Positions 53,394-63,900 of a stretch of 64,000 bases of DNA are shown here, piece by piece. Below the pieces are notes generated by a model. The model saw only the letters and a program-made list of their open reading frames with translations. It searched no databases and was not told the origin of the DNA. How positions within the stretch are numbered: position 1 is the first letter of the stretch; every line of letters begins with the position of its first letter. Both the position numbers and the translations under genes were made by a program. The stretch comes from Paenibacillus oryzisoli (GTDB lineage: Bacteria; Bacillota; Bacilli; Paenibacillales; NBRC-103111). The stretch covers positions 158,140-222,139 of the forward strand of contig NZ_LYPB01000092.1 in the NCBI RefSeq assembly GCF_001653565.1. Direction: 5' to 3'.

Positions 53394-54650
53394 ATGACAA
53401 GTAAAAGGGTAATAATCTTGATGGCAGTTTGTTTAAGTACGTTATTGGTTAGTTGTGAAGCCTCCATTGATCCATTGCCCATTGGAATGAAATCAGTTCC
53501 AATTGACTCCAACTCATCTGAAATTACAGAGGACTTAAGCAGTCCATTCGTGTTGCCTCCCTCATCATCTGTCATCTTGCCAGAACCAACCGAAAATGGC
53601 AGCCACACACCTCCATCTGATTCAAGCACAAGTGGCAGCGAGACTCCTCCCCCTGTCGTATATGTACAACCAACACCAAAAAAACCAGATATATCGGAAT
53701 CGTTGCATATCCTCTATGCCGGTGATGCGATGTTCGATTGGTCTGTCAAAGACGCTATTAATCAATATGGGCCTGATTATCCCTTCCTGCATATTCAATC
53801 CGAGATCGCTCAAGCTGATTTCTCTTTCGTCAATCTGGAAACGGCGGTTACATTAGAGAAAGAGAAGGATACGAATCAGATCTATAATTTCAAATCCAAT
53901 CCTGAATCCCTTACAGGCCTGAAAAATGCTGGTTTCGACATGGTATCCGTAGCCAATAATCATTCTATGGATTTCTTGCAAAAGGGATTTCTCGACACAC
54001 TAACTCATCTCAATAAGGCTAACCTACTCTATGTGGGAGGGGGTCTCAATGCACAAGAAGCGTATCGAGCAAAGAGCGTGAATTTGAAGGGAAAATCAGT
54101 GAAATTCCTCGCCTTTTCTCGGTTCATCCCAACCGGAGATTGGTTCGCAGGTACGAACAAACCTGGTATTGCGCAAGCTTATGATAGAAAGCCTGTGCTC
54201 GAGGCAATTACTCGGGAACGCGAAGGCGCCGATTATGTACTCGTCTATCTGCATTGGGGCGTGGAGATGAACAATCGACCTGAGGCATGGCAGCGTGAAT
54301 TCGCCAAACAAATGATAGACGCTGGTGCTGATGCCATCATCGGGAGTCACGTGCACGTACTGCAAGGTTTCGAGTATTACAAAGGCAAGCCAATTGCGTA
54401 TTCCATTGGCAATTTTCTGTTCCCAGACTATGTATCGGGTCCCAAAGCGGACACGGGACTGCTTCATTTGAAGTTTGATCAAGGGCAAATCGAGCTTTCG
54501 TTTCAACCTTTTTACATTGAGAAAAATCAAATCGTTTCGAAGGGCACAGCTTATGAAGAAAAGCAATTAGCTTATTTGAAATCTATTTCATATGGTGTGG
54601 AACTTGAAGGGCAGACGATTCGGCCAGAAATTGGATACGCCAGTAAGTGA
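53394..54650 (+). CDS. CapA family surface lipoprotein (poly-gamma-glutamate synthesis type)
   Basis: A 418-residue lipoprotein (signal VIILMAVCLSTLLVSC, Cys21) with a Ser/Pro/Thr-rich linker to about residue 95. The PGA_cap metallophosphatase-like domain (about 100-345) has LYAGDAMFDWSVKDAI, FVNLETAVTLEK, VSVANNHSMDF, VYLHWGVEMNNRP and IIGSHVHVLQGFEYYKGKPI with SIGNFLFPDYV. CapA/PgsA proteins take part in capsule or gamma-glutamate transport; no capB/capC neighbour is seen, so the substrate here is uncertain. Start with aagggg upstream and its own promoter, divergent from the GH26-like gene. Confidence 0.9.
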   Translation: MTSKRVIILMAVCLSTLLVSCEASIDPLPIGMKSVPIDSNSSEITEDLSSPFVLPPSSSVILPEPTENGSHTPPSDSSTSGSETPPPVVYVQPTPKKPDISESLHILYAGDAMFDWSVKDAINQYGPDYPFLHIQSEIAQADFSFVNLETAVTLEKEKDTNQIYNFKSNPESLTGLKNAGFDMVSVANNHSMDFLQKGFLDTLTHLNKANLLYVGGGLNAQEAYRAKSVNLKGKSVKFLAFSRFIPTGDWFAGTNKPGIAQAYDRKPVLEAITREREGADYVLVYLHWGVEMNNRPEAWQREFAKQMIDAGADAIIGSHVHVLQGFEYYKGKPIAYSIGNFLFPDYVSGPKADTGLLHLKFDQGQIELSFQPFYIEKNQIVSKGTAYEEKQLAYLKSISYGVELEGQTIRPEIGYASK

Positions 54651-54682
54651 GTATCACACATACACAATCTGGAAATATGTAG

Positions 54683-54724
54683 AAGGAAATTACCGATGGC
54701 GTCAACTCATCGTAATTCCTTTTG
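54683..54724 (+). terminator. Terminator of the CapA-like gene
   Basis: aaggaaattaccgatg pairs with catcgtaattcctt (two bulges) across gcgtcaact, then T-rich sequence. It may serve the convergent protease gene too. Confidence 0.6.
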
Positions 54725-54772
54725 CTTATTCAGCTAACCAATGCTAGATTTCTGAGCTATACGTTCAGGCTT

Positions 54773-55876
54773 TTATTTGTGTGATTTCACCAAAATTGCT
54801 CTAGTACGCTTCCGTTGCTGCTCCGTCAAAGGCTGCACATAGGAAGCATCCCCACGAGGTGCAGTTCCTTTCACTTTACCGGCCGTATATGTGCCACCCG
54901 CTGCTGGAATTGCCGTACGTACACCATAAGAAGCCATAACCACACCAATCGGATTACTAATGGAACGAGAACCATCTGCTGGACCGGCGAAATTAAGTGC
55001 TACCGCATAACGATCGCTGGAACGCAGCCAGACTGAGCCTGAGTCACCTGGAAGTGATACCGGACCCGAAGTTCCTACAATGACCGTCTGATTGCGAAAC
55101 AGCAGCGTACCTAAGCTGCCGCCATAAGAAACACGTACATCCACATTATTAGACTCTACGGTTCCTCTAACAGCACCTGTTGTACGACCTGATTTAAACA
55201 CTTGAAGTCCGACTGGATAACTCAGAAGATGGCCTGGCACTGTAATTAAATCACCTGATGCATTCCGTAAATACCTTGGGTTTAGTAGACTATTTGAAGT
55301 TGGAAGGGCAATCGATGAATCTTGAAAATTAACTTCACCAGGACGTAACGGCACAAATTGATACGCTCTTCCCACACGGTCTGTCCCTGAACTACCGCCA
55401 TCTGCTGGGCCAGGTTGAACCGTTTCAGAGAATGCGGAAGAATTATCTCTGATTAACACATGGTTGTTACTTAAGATGTAAAGTTGATTATTTTTAATTA
55501 CGATTAATCCCGCAGTTCCAGTCGAGGAAGGATTTGTTTTGCCAATACTCACGCCGCCAGGCACTGGACGATTCCTACTTTGAAACGTAGTTACCTTGTA
55601 CATTTTGGGTTTAGGGGCCTTTACCACATGTGCTTTGAATGAATCCGCAGAGAGAAAGCGCACAGGAACTGATGAACCTAATTTCGAAGCAACACTTTTA
55701 AGATTGTTTAAACCCGATGGTACGATTTTCTGGTGGGTGTAAACAATGACGCTTGCACCCGCGGTTGGCTTTTTGGGATTTGCGTATCCAACGCCTACTC
55801 CCATAACTTCTGCCCTCTTCAATAAGACAGGCGAGAGGCGATTCTTATGTTTCAGTGCTTCATGAAATGTTGCCAT
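54773..55876 (-). CDS. Trypsin-like (S1 family) serine peptidase without signal peptide
   Basis: A 367-residue protein. The N-terminal ~95 residues (HEALKHKNRLSPVLLKRAEV, GVGVGYANPKKPTAG) form a separate small domain; the peptidase domain follows with triad His139 (LSNNHVLIRDN), Asp186 (FQDSSIALP) and Ser279 (LPGDSGSVWLRSSDR). It ends with a basic tail KSHK. No signal peptide is visible, so secretion would need another route, or the target is intracellular. The start is at 55876 after gggga. Not in an operon with sbcC, which has its own terminator. Confidence 0.85.
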   Translation of the reverse strand: MATFHEALKHKNRLSPVLLKRAEVMGVGVGYANPKKPTAGASVIVYTHQKIVPSGLNNLKSVASKLGSSVPVRFLSADSFKAHVVKAPKPKMYKVTTFQSRNRPVPGGVSIGKTNPSSTGTAGLIVIKNNQLYILSNNHVLIRDNSSAFSETVQPGPADGGSSGTDRVGRAYQFVPLRPGEVNFQDSSIALPTSNSLLNPRYLRNASGDLITVPGHLLSYPVGLQVFKSGRTTGAVRGTVESNNVDVRVSYGGSLGTLLFRNQTVIVGTSGPVSLPGDSGSVWLRSSDRYAVALNFAGPADGSRSISNPIGVVMASYGVRTAIPAAGGTYTAGKVKGTAPRGDASYVQPLTEQQRKRTRAILVKSHK

Positions 55877-55967
55877 GCACATTCCCCTTTTTCGTCAAGT
55901 TGGTGCAGTGTATGCCAACTTGTACGTTTCGGCATGATGCCTTTACCTAAGGGGCAGGTAGGAAATC

Positions 55968-56005
55968 AAAAAAAGGCTAATGACCGATCATCCATCATTA
56001 GCCTT
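55968..56005 (-). terminator. Terminator of the addA-sbcD-sbcC unit
   Basis: aaggctaatga (55973-55983) and tcattagcctt (55995-56005) form a perfect 11-bp stem; on the minus strand seven T follow. It is about 90 bases after the sbcC stop. Confidence 0.9.
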
Positions 56006-56097
56006 AATTGGATTAAAAGAAATGTTGAGCTCAGCAGTGTGAATGCTACGCTCCATTGACTATTTCGCGTTCAATAGTGGCTTTTGCAAGCAACCCT

Positions 56098-59000
56098 TTA
56101 TAGTTCTTCGAGCGAAATGCGACTCCCACGACCGGACGGTTCTGCAGGTTGAACAATTAATTTGCGGACAAGCCTCGCACGAAGCTCAGGTACGTGAGAA
56201 ATGACACCTACTGCTAATCGATCTGTATGAAGTTTCTCTAGTGCACCAATAACCATGTCTAACAACTCTTGGTCCAGCGTACCGAAACCTTCGTCTAAGA
56301 AGAAAAATTCTAAGGGATATTCGCCTTTTAGTTGAATCTGGGCAGACAAAGCTAAGGCTAAGGCTAACGAGGTAAGGAACGTTTCCCCACCAGATAGCGT
56401 GCCCACGGGTCGCTTTACACCGCCATTCGCATCATCGCGAATAACGAAACCACCACCAGAGTCGACTTCAATCCCGTAACGTCGACGTGTCAACTCACCC
56501 AGTCGCTCGGATGCCGCACGACTTACTTGCATTAACTGCTCTTCGGCAAGGTACTCGACGAAGGCATTGGCCTTGAGCACGGCTTGCAGCTTGCCGAGCC
56601 GCTCTAGCAGCGTCGCTTGCTCAACGCGCTGCGCTTCGAGTTCGCACCAGCGCAAGTGCCGCGCAGCGAGCTCGCTGGCCCCCTGCGCCGCCTTGGCTCG
56701 CGCCTCCAGCGCAGCTTCGGCGCCGGTCTTCGCGTCGCTCAGCTGCGCCTGCGACTGCGCCCACTCGGCCGCGCTCAGCACGCGGCCCTGCAGCTTCGCT
56801 GCCAGCTGCGCCAGCTGGGCGCGCAGCGCCTGCTCGCGCTCGCGATGCTCCGCCGCGAGCAGCGCCCACTGGCGGCGCTGCTCAGGCGCCAGCGCCGCTG
56901 CCTCTGCGGCTTCGCGCGAAGCGAAGCCGCCTCTCTCGAGCGCGCTGGCCAGCGCGCGCTCGGTTTGCGCGAGCTGCCGCGCCGCAGCGGCAGCGGCTTC
57001 GGCGGCGGCGCTGTGGCGCTGCGCCGCCAGGGACTGCTCGCGCTGCGCAGCAGCGTGCGCGAGCTTGGTCTGCTGCGCGAGCTGCCGCAGCTGCGCTAGC
57101 GCGGAGGTCGCCTCCGCGATGAGCTGCGGCACCGCCGCGCCAGGCGCGCGCAGAGCGAGCTGCCGCGACTTGTCGGCGGCGAGCTGCGCGAGCCCTTGCA
57201 GCCGCTCATGGAGCTGCAAGGCTGTTCGATCGTGCTCTTGCGCAGCAAGCTGAAGCTTCTCAATGTTGACGAGAAGTTCTTCGAGGAAAGGAACACTCTT
57301 CTCAATACGACCGCGCAGCTCATCGGCTATTCGTTCATTTTCTAAGAGCTGTTGTAGTTGTGCTTCAACAGTATCCCAACTCAGCTCTGCGAATCCCTCT
57401 TGCCACTGACGAACCTGATCTTGAATTCCATCCTTTAAACTCCTTAGTCTAGCTTCAGCTTCCACAACCAAACTAGCCGCCGCTTCCACTTGCGCACCCA
57501 AGACTAGATCCTGTTGTGTTAATTGTACGTGATCTTTGAGCAATTGTTCATAAGCCTTCTCAGACTCTTCCACTTGAGTAACTACGACTTGTGAATCTGA
57601 ATTCACATTGTGCCAAGCCTTCTGCCAATCTGCCAAGCTCATGCCGATACAATCGTTAAATGAACTTACTTGAGTTGCTACTTCTTGAGCAGCCGCAGCT
57701 TCTTGAAGCCCTAGATTATTTTCAATCTTATCAACCTGTTGCCTACTTATGACTTCTTCAGGGAAACTTAATTGCGCTGCTTGCTTTCGCTGATCGCTCA
57801 TTCTTCGAATGAGTTGCACCCCTAGATACTGTCGTTCTTTTGCTCCCTGCAAGAAAGGTTCGATACGTTGCAATTCACTTTCGGAAACTTCCCCTGTATC
57901 CACATTCGCTGCGTTCTCACCATTCTTAGTAATAGCTGGATGCTCTAGGGAACCGCAAACGGGGCACGATTCCCCCATCTCTAAATCAGCAGCCAACAAT
58001 GCAGCCAAGGCATGACGTTCTTGATGCTTCAATTGCTTTCTTTGCTCCTCCAACCACCCCTGCAGCCCCGTCGAAAAAGCTGTAAATAGATCTTGTTGAT
58101 TCTGCAATTGCCCTTCACTCGAAGCATTAACTTCAATCCAACTTAAAACCTGGGCATACAACACCCTCTGTTTATCCCTAATCAGTTCTCTCGAGTGCTC
58201 CACAGATTTACATTTCTTTATTTTATCCTCTTTATTTCTTTGTGCTTCTAGCTCTTGGGCTTGAAGAAGAAGTATGGCTTTTTTCTCCTGCACAGCCCTT
58301 TGCAGCTGGTGCCTCTTCGCAGTATCCGTTTCAACCTGTTTTAATTGGGCTTTCAGTTCTGTTTGTTTGGCTACTGCTTTCTGTTTCGTTTCGTTCGCTT
58401 TAAACAGATCTCCTTGCAAAGTCAATAATGCTGATTTCACTTCAGCTTCTTGTGTTTGTGCCTTTTGAATTTGCGACTGTACTTGTTCAAGCTCTTGCCC
58501 AATCACAAGCGCTTGTTCCAATTGATCCAATCGCAGCAACAACGGCCCTTCTTGCTCTAGAAGATCCTGCCCTGCTTTATCAAAAGCAAGCGATGCTCGC
58601 TTATAATCTGTTTCTGCAAGTGCTAAGGAAGACGTTGCGTTTACTAGAAGTGTTTCGGTTGCCGTCACATCCGTAGCAGCTAGTTGATGTTGATCCAAGT
58701 AAGGAATAACCCGCTCCGCTTGTTCCGCAAGTTTCAGAACCTGTTCTTTCTCCGTAATAAACCCTTCTTGTTCATGATGCTTCCCCTGCTCATGTTCAAG
58801 ACTTTCTGATTCTTTTATCCATTGGTAGACTTGTTTGTTTTCTTCATAGGCCTTCTCCTGCGCCTCCAAATGAAGTCGGCTTCGAACAGCTTCTTGTTCC
58901 GCTTCAAGAAGTCTTCTGTTCGCCTCTTCCAAAGCTACTGCGGTCGCATCACCCAAGCCTTGCTGCTCAGCAGCGAGCTGTTTAATGACACTGTCCGTTT

Positions 59001-59580
59001 CCTTTACTTTAGAACTTACTTTTGCACTTAATTGATCCCCATAGGCTTCAAGATGAAACAGCCTCTGTAGCATTTGCCTACGATCTTTACCTGTCAAAGT
59101 TAGGAACTCAGCAAACTTTCCTTGCGGAAGCACGACCGCTCTTGTAAAATCCTGCATCGACAGACCCAAAATGTTCTGAATCTGGAGATTGACTTCGCCA
59201 GCCTTATCCGCAAGCACAATGGTTTCTTGATCTCGAATATGTAAGAGACGTGAAATCGTTCCGTTAATTGACATTTCAGATCCGCGCTTGAATTGCCTCT
59301 CTACTCGGTAGCGAGCTGTGCTTGAGGCGTTCGTCAGTTCAAATGTAAAAGAAACGAACAGCGTTTGCTCCGCATGATTCATAATCGCTTGCGTGCCGCC
59401 GCTTGCTCTTTCCACTTTGCCATAGAGGGATAACGTTATCGCATCTAAGATGGATGATTTCCCGCTGCCCGTTGGTCCAAAGATACCAAACACGCCTGCA
59501 TCCACGAGTTGGCTAAAATCAATCGTTTGCAGTTCTCGATAGCTTTGCAAACCAGACATTTGTAACTGAATTGGACGCAT
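56098..59580 (-). CDS. sbcC: Exonuclease SbcC (ATPase subunit of SbcCD)
   Basis: A 1160-residue SMC-like ATPase that with the SbcD nuclease opens hairpins and blocked DNA ends. The N-terminal half has Walker A GPTGSGKSSILDAITLSLYG; long coiled coils follow, with the zinc hook CPVC at residues 539-542 (in MGESCPVCGSLEHPA); the C-terminal half has the signature LSGGETFLTSLALALALS and Walker B FFFLDEGFGTLD. Length is usual. The second coiled-coil arm (about 780-1010) is unlike the rest: Ala/Gln/Arg/Glu-rich and encoded by a GC-rich stretch (about 56560-57230). Start ATG after aaaggag. Confidence 0.95.
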   Translation of the reverse strand: MRPIQLQMSGLQSYRELQTIDFSQLVDAGVFGIFGPTGSGKSSILDAITLSLYGKVERASGGTQAIMNHAEQTLFVSFTFELTNASSTARYRVERQFKRGSEMSINGTISRLLHIRDQETIVLADKAGEVNLQIQNILGLSMQDFTRAVVLPQGKFAEFLTLTGKDRRQMLQRLFHLEAYGDQLSAKVSSKVKETDSVIKQLAAEQQGLGDATAVALEEANRRLLEAEQEAVRSRLHLEAQEKAYEENKQVYQWIKESESLEHEQGKHHEQEGFITEKEQVLKLAEQAERVIPYLDQHQLAATDVTATETLLVNATSSLALAETDYKRASLAFDKAGQDLLEQEGPLLLRLDQLEQALVIGQELEQVQSQIQKAQTQEAEVKSALLTLQGDLFKANETKQKAVAKQTELKAQLKQVETDTAKRHQLQRAVQEKKAILLLQAQELEAQRNKEDKIKKCKSVEHSRELIRDKQRVLYAQVLSWIEVNASSEGQLQNQQDLFTAFSTGLQGWLEEQRKQLKHQERHALAALLAADLEMGESCPVCGSLEHPAITKNGENAANVDTGEVSESELQRIEPFLQGAKERQYLGVQLIRRMSDQRKQAAQLSFPEEVISRQQVDKIENNLGLQEAAAAQEVATQVSSFNDCIGMSLADWQKAWHNVNSDSQVVVTQVEESEKAYEQLLKDHVQLTQQDLVLGAQVEAAASLVVEAEARLRSLKDGIQDQVRQWQEGFAELSWDTVEAQLQQLLENERIADELRGRIEKSVPFLEELLVNIEKLQLAAQEHDRTALQLHERLQGLAQLAADKSRQLALRAPGAAVPQLIAEATSALAQLRQLAQQTKLAHAAAQREQSLAAQRHSAAAEAAAAAARQLAQTERALASALERGGFASREAAEAAALAPEQRRQWALLAAEHREREQALRAQLAQLAAKLQGRVLSAAEWAQSQAQLSDAKTGAEAALEARAKAAQGASELAARHLRWCELEAQRVEQATLLERLGKLQAVLKANAFVEYLAEEQLMQVSRAASERLGELTRRRYGIEVDSGGGFVIRDDANGGVKRPVGTLSGGETFLTSLALALALSAQIQLKGEYPLEFFFLDEGFGTLDQELLDMVIGALEKLHTDRLAVGVISHVPELRARLVRKLIVQPAEPSGRGSRISLEEL

Positions 59581-59684
59581 TCTAATGTACTCCTTTCATT
59601 CACTGCAAAGTTATCCACAAGTATTCGCTGGGGAAAATACTTTGCCTGCCACCCTCTCACGTATGTTCATGCATCCCAGCCCAA

Positions 59685-60866
59685 TTACTCGCCGCCAGTT
59701 GTATCTCCAAGATCTTTCTCTTGCAGCAGCTCCAAAAATAATTGAATTAGTGCAGGCTCTGGCTGGGCTCCTCCTGTTTGGCGCGCATAGAAGCGCGTGA
59801 AATGCTCTTCCATCGAAATTGCTGCTCTGGGCATCGTCGAGCGGACAACTTCCATTTCCGGATAAATTGGGCGAATGTGAATGAAACCTTCATACGACTT
59901 GCGCAACGATTGTATTTGTTCAATCGACATGGCCGAGGTCATTGTAATCTCCAAATCAATCCATGCCGTGCTATCCCTTTGCTCATCTAACCATTGATGG
60001 ACTTGACCAATGCCTTCCTTCGCTTTCCAACTCACTAACGGGCGTCCAGATGTCAAGAAAATCTCCTCGGGCTCAGCTGCTTGTCCTGGGGCAAGATCAA
60101 GTATCGTAACCGATTTGGCTTGACCTGCTTCTGAGAAGCTATAAGCTAGTGGGGATCCACTATAACGAATGGGTGATGCCCCTTTCACATTTTGTGGACG
60201 ATGCAAATGACCAAGTGCCACGTATTGCGCACCTGCTGCCAAAGCCGTTGTATCGACTGTATAAGCACCCCCAACCTGAATAGGTCGTTCAGATTCCGTT
60301 TCTTGACCTCCAAGGACATATAAGTGACTCATAATTAAATTCACCGTGCTCGATTCAAATAAAGCAGCCTGTTTCCGAATAAGTGCCCCAACCCGTTCCG
60401 AATATTTGCTGCGCAGCACTTCTTCCTCAGCGACTTCCGACAACAACTCTTTCAAACGTGATTCCGAGGGATAAGGCAATGCGATTAGACGCGCAAGCTC
60501 ACCTGTACGAGCTATGCCAATCGACTGAATCTCTTGAATTGGTAAACCTATCAATGTAATTCCTTGGGTTGCTGCTAGAGGACCTGAAGCTGCTAGCCGA
60601 TCAGGATGATCATGATTGCCAGAAATTATCGCCACATACCTTTTCCCGCCATCAGCTAATCTCGCAATGCCCTCATAAAACAACTGTTCCGCTGCAGCAG
60701 GAGGATTCACACTATCGTAAATATCTCCTGCAATCAACACCAGATCAATCGCTTGATCTTCCACGATACGTACGAGTTCATCCATAAAAGCGACCTGTTC
60801 TTCCATCCGGCTTCGACCTTCCAAAGCTCGTCCAAAATGCCAATCCGCTGTGTGCAAAATTCGCAT
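59685..60866 (-). CDS. sbcD: Exonuclease SbcD (nuclease subunit of SbcCD)
   Basis: A 393-residue Mre11-family metal-dependent nuclease. Metal-site motifs in order: LHTADWHFGRAL, LVLIAGDIYDSVNPP, SGNHDHPDRL, HLYVLGGQE and ALGHLHRPQNV. A C-terminal DNA-binding capping domain follows. The ATG has aaggag upstream. It lies between addA and sbcC; the gap of 104 bases to sbcC contains no other gene. Confidence 0.95.
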   Translation of the reverse strand: MRILHTADWHFGRALEGRSRMEEQVAFMDELVRIVEDQAIDLVLIAGDIYDSVNPPAAAEQLFYEGIARLADGGKRYVAIISGNHDHPDRLAASGPLAATQGITLIGLPIQEIQSIGIARTGELARLIALPYPSESRLKELLSEVAEEEVLRSKYSERVGALIRKQAALFESSTVNLIMSHLYVLGGQETESERPIQVGGAYTVDTTALAAGAQYVALGHLHRPQNVKGASPIRYSGSPLAYSFSEAGQAKSVTILDLAPGQAAEPEEIFLTSGRPLVSWKAKEGIGQVHQWLDEQRDSTAWIDLEITMTSAMSIEQIQSLRKSYEGFIHIRPIYPEMEVVRSTMPRAAISMEEHFTRFYARQTGGAQPEPALIQLFLELLQEKDLGDTTGGE

Positions 60867-60910
60867 GTCCCATCTCCTTCCTGTTCTGGCCTCACTTGCC
60901 TATGATTTAA

Positions 60911-63900
60911 CTACATCTCTACTAACTTGGCTCCATCAAAGAAATAGAGGTACTTCCCGTGTATCTGACGTTTCCAAATGTGTTCCACAGCTCGTGCATA
61001 CAAACCTATTTGTTTCTCATACCGAAGTTGAAGTTCGGAATCCGAGCTGCCACGAACCGCATCCGTTTTATAATCCACGAGAACGAGACCTAGCTCATCT
61101 TCAAATAAACAATCAATTACACCCTGAATGAGTACGGTCTCACCAAGCGTAGATGAGTCCGTCTCCGAGTATACCTCAACTGCAGGGAGCCCATAGCTAA
61201 ATGGAACCTCGCGCTGAACATGGTGTGACTGAATTAATCTTTTGCCAACGGATGTCTCAAAAAACTTCAAAATAACCGGAATATCTACGACATCACGCTG
61301 CTCTTGCGTCATGGTCTGTTTGTCTATCATTTCTTGAAGAGTGCCTTGAATACTTGCCTCAGTAGGCAACTCTGCTAGAGACATATTTTGCATAACGGCA
61401 TGAACAACTGTCCCTTTCTCTGCCGCCGTTAGCTTCTTCTCTTCCATAAATCTTGGTCGACGCCAAATTAAAGGAGCCGGTTGCTGAGTTACTGCTGCTT
61501 CCCCCAGAGTTGGCACAGTTTCCATAGCGTAAGGTAACTCTAACTCATCCGCGATGCGATTGACCTCAGATAAACGTTTCATCTCAGAAACTGTCGTCTT
61601 GGCAAAATATTTAGGTGCATCTTGGAACTTGTATTGCCAAGATAAGCGCTCACTTAAAACATCTTTCCATTTCCCCGATGTAGTAATAACCTCACGTTGC
61701 TGAATCGCCATAAATCGATCTTGATCCGGCACGAAAGTGGAATCCTCTAGTACCTCCAATTGCTGCAAGTTTTCTGGCGTAATGACAGACAGCTTCCATT
61801 GCGAGGCATCCCTCAGTAAACGTATATCAGAAGATATCTCGCTTATGCCAATTTTTTCTCGCCATAATACAGCATCAGGATGACGAAGTAACGCCGGTCC
61901 TACCCAATCCAGATAGCTCTTCGCTTTAGCCAACTCAAAATCGGGTAAATACCAAGCCTCCCTTGATAAATGACGCCCCCATCCACGCAGGAGCTTGTCG
62001 AGAGATTTCACAGTACCTAACAAATATAGTTTCTCGCGTGCTCTTGTAAGTGCTACATAGAGGACACGCATTTCTTCTGCTAAAAGTTCTAATTTCAGTC
62101 TCTTTTTTATGGCAAGAGAAGGTAGTGTCGGATAACTGACACGCAGCGTCGTATCTACAAATCTCGGTCCAAAGCCAAGCTCTTTATGCAACAAAAAAGC
62201 TTCATTCAAATCCCGTTGATTAAACATTTTGGCCATACCTGCAACGAATACGACTGGAAATTCCAGTCCTTTACTCTTATGAATAGACATAATTCGTACA
62301 ACGTCTTCCTGTTCACCCAACGCACGAGCGGTTCCAAGATCTCCTCCACTCTCTTTCATCCGCTCAATAAATCGTAAAAAACGGAATAAGCCACGTAAGG
62401 AAGTACTTTCGTATTGTCTAGCTCTATCATATAGCGCTCTTAAATTGGCTTGTCTTTGCATACCACCAGGCAAACCCCCAGCAAAATCGTAATAACCGGT
62501 TTGTCTAAAGATACGCCAGATCAAGTCTGCGAGAGAGCCTTGCCTCGCATCATTTCGCCATTGTTCCAAATGTTCGAGAAAAGCAGCCAATTTCAAGGAC
62601 AACTGCTCGTTCTCATTAGGGATATTTGGCCCAGCGGTTCGCAGTACAGACTCATAGAAAGCGACAGCTTTATCCGCAACTCGAATTTGTGCCAATTCTT
62701 CAGCAGATAGCGCCACTATTGGCGATCTCAGTACAGCAGCCAAAGGTACGTCCTGATACGGATTGTCAATAACTTTCAATAAAGAAAGCATCGTCTCGAC
62801 TTCAGTTGCCGAGAAGTACCCCGTGCTGAGCTCAGCGTAAGCCGGAATTCCCTGTTTCTTGAGTTCATCGATTATGATCGGAGACCATGCTTGAGTTGCT
62901 CTCAGTAGGATCACAATATCTCGATACGTTGCTGGCCGATTGCCTCCCGTTCTTTTATCAAATACTTGGAAAGCTTCTTGATTATCAGCACCTAACAAGC
63001 CCTTGATTTGACGCGCAATGGTACGTGCTTCTAGCTGTGCAGTTTCCAGTTCTTCTGCTTCGATAGCGGGATCAGTCCCGCTTCCGGTGACATCAGGGTT
63101 CGATTCGTCCCCGTTTTCATCAGAATCATCCATAAACGCTTCAGTTTTATCGGCTCCGTCTTTCGCACGGTCTATGATTAGCATTTCAACCGAACAATCT
63201 GATTCCGAAGGCGGATACCCAGCCCCGTACACCAGTTCTGCCCGCTCATCGTAAGCAATTTCACCAACTGTCTCATTCATCATTTGTTTGAAAATAAAGT
63301 TAACTGCATGGACGACTTGAAGTCGACTGCGGAAATTTCGAGCTAAGTCAATTCTTCCACCGTTCATTTCTCCATCAGACGCTGATTCTTTATTAGAACG
63401 ATACGCTTTGTATTTCTCTAGAAATAACCCTGGCTCTGCCAGTCGAAACCGATAAATACTTTGCTTTACATCGCCGACCATGAATCGATTCCCAGGTTTG
63501 GCTGTCGAAATCAACTCAACTATAGCTTCTTGGACACGATTCGTATCCTGATATTCGTCCAGGAGGACTTCAGCAAATTGCTTCCTATACGCTTGCGCTG
63601 CTTCCGAAGGATATAATTCGCCTGGCATAGAACCAGGTGCACTAAGAATTTGTAAACAGTAATGCTCCAAATCAGCAAAGTCAATCAGACCCTTTGCCGC
63701 TTTAGCCGCTTGGTATCTTTGACCAAAATCAACGATGAGATCAACAAGAACATGCAACAAAGGCGCCATTTGGGCAACTTCCAGATGAAATTGCTCTGGT
63801 GTCCGGCCAAACAATTCTTCTTTTAATTTATTTATTTGGTCTTTGGCCTTGTTCCGTAGCTCTTTTACTTCTTCCTGCAGTCCTTTATCAAAATCATCGC

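Noticed and set aside
56567-57253. A 228-residue plus-strand open frame opposite sbcC
   Set aside because: It is an artefact of the GC-rich codons of sbcC on the other strand; composition is Ala/Ser/Cys-rich and there is no ribosome site or family.
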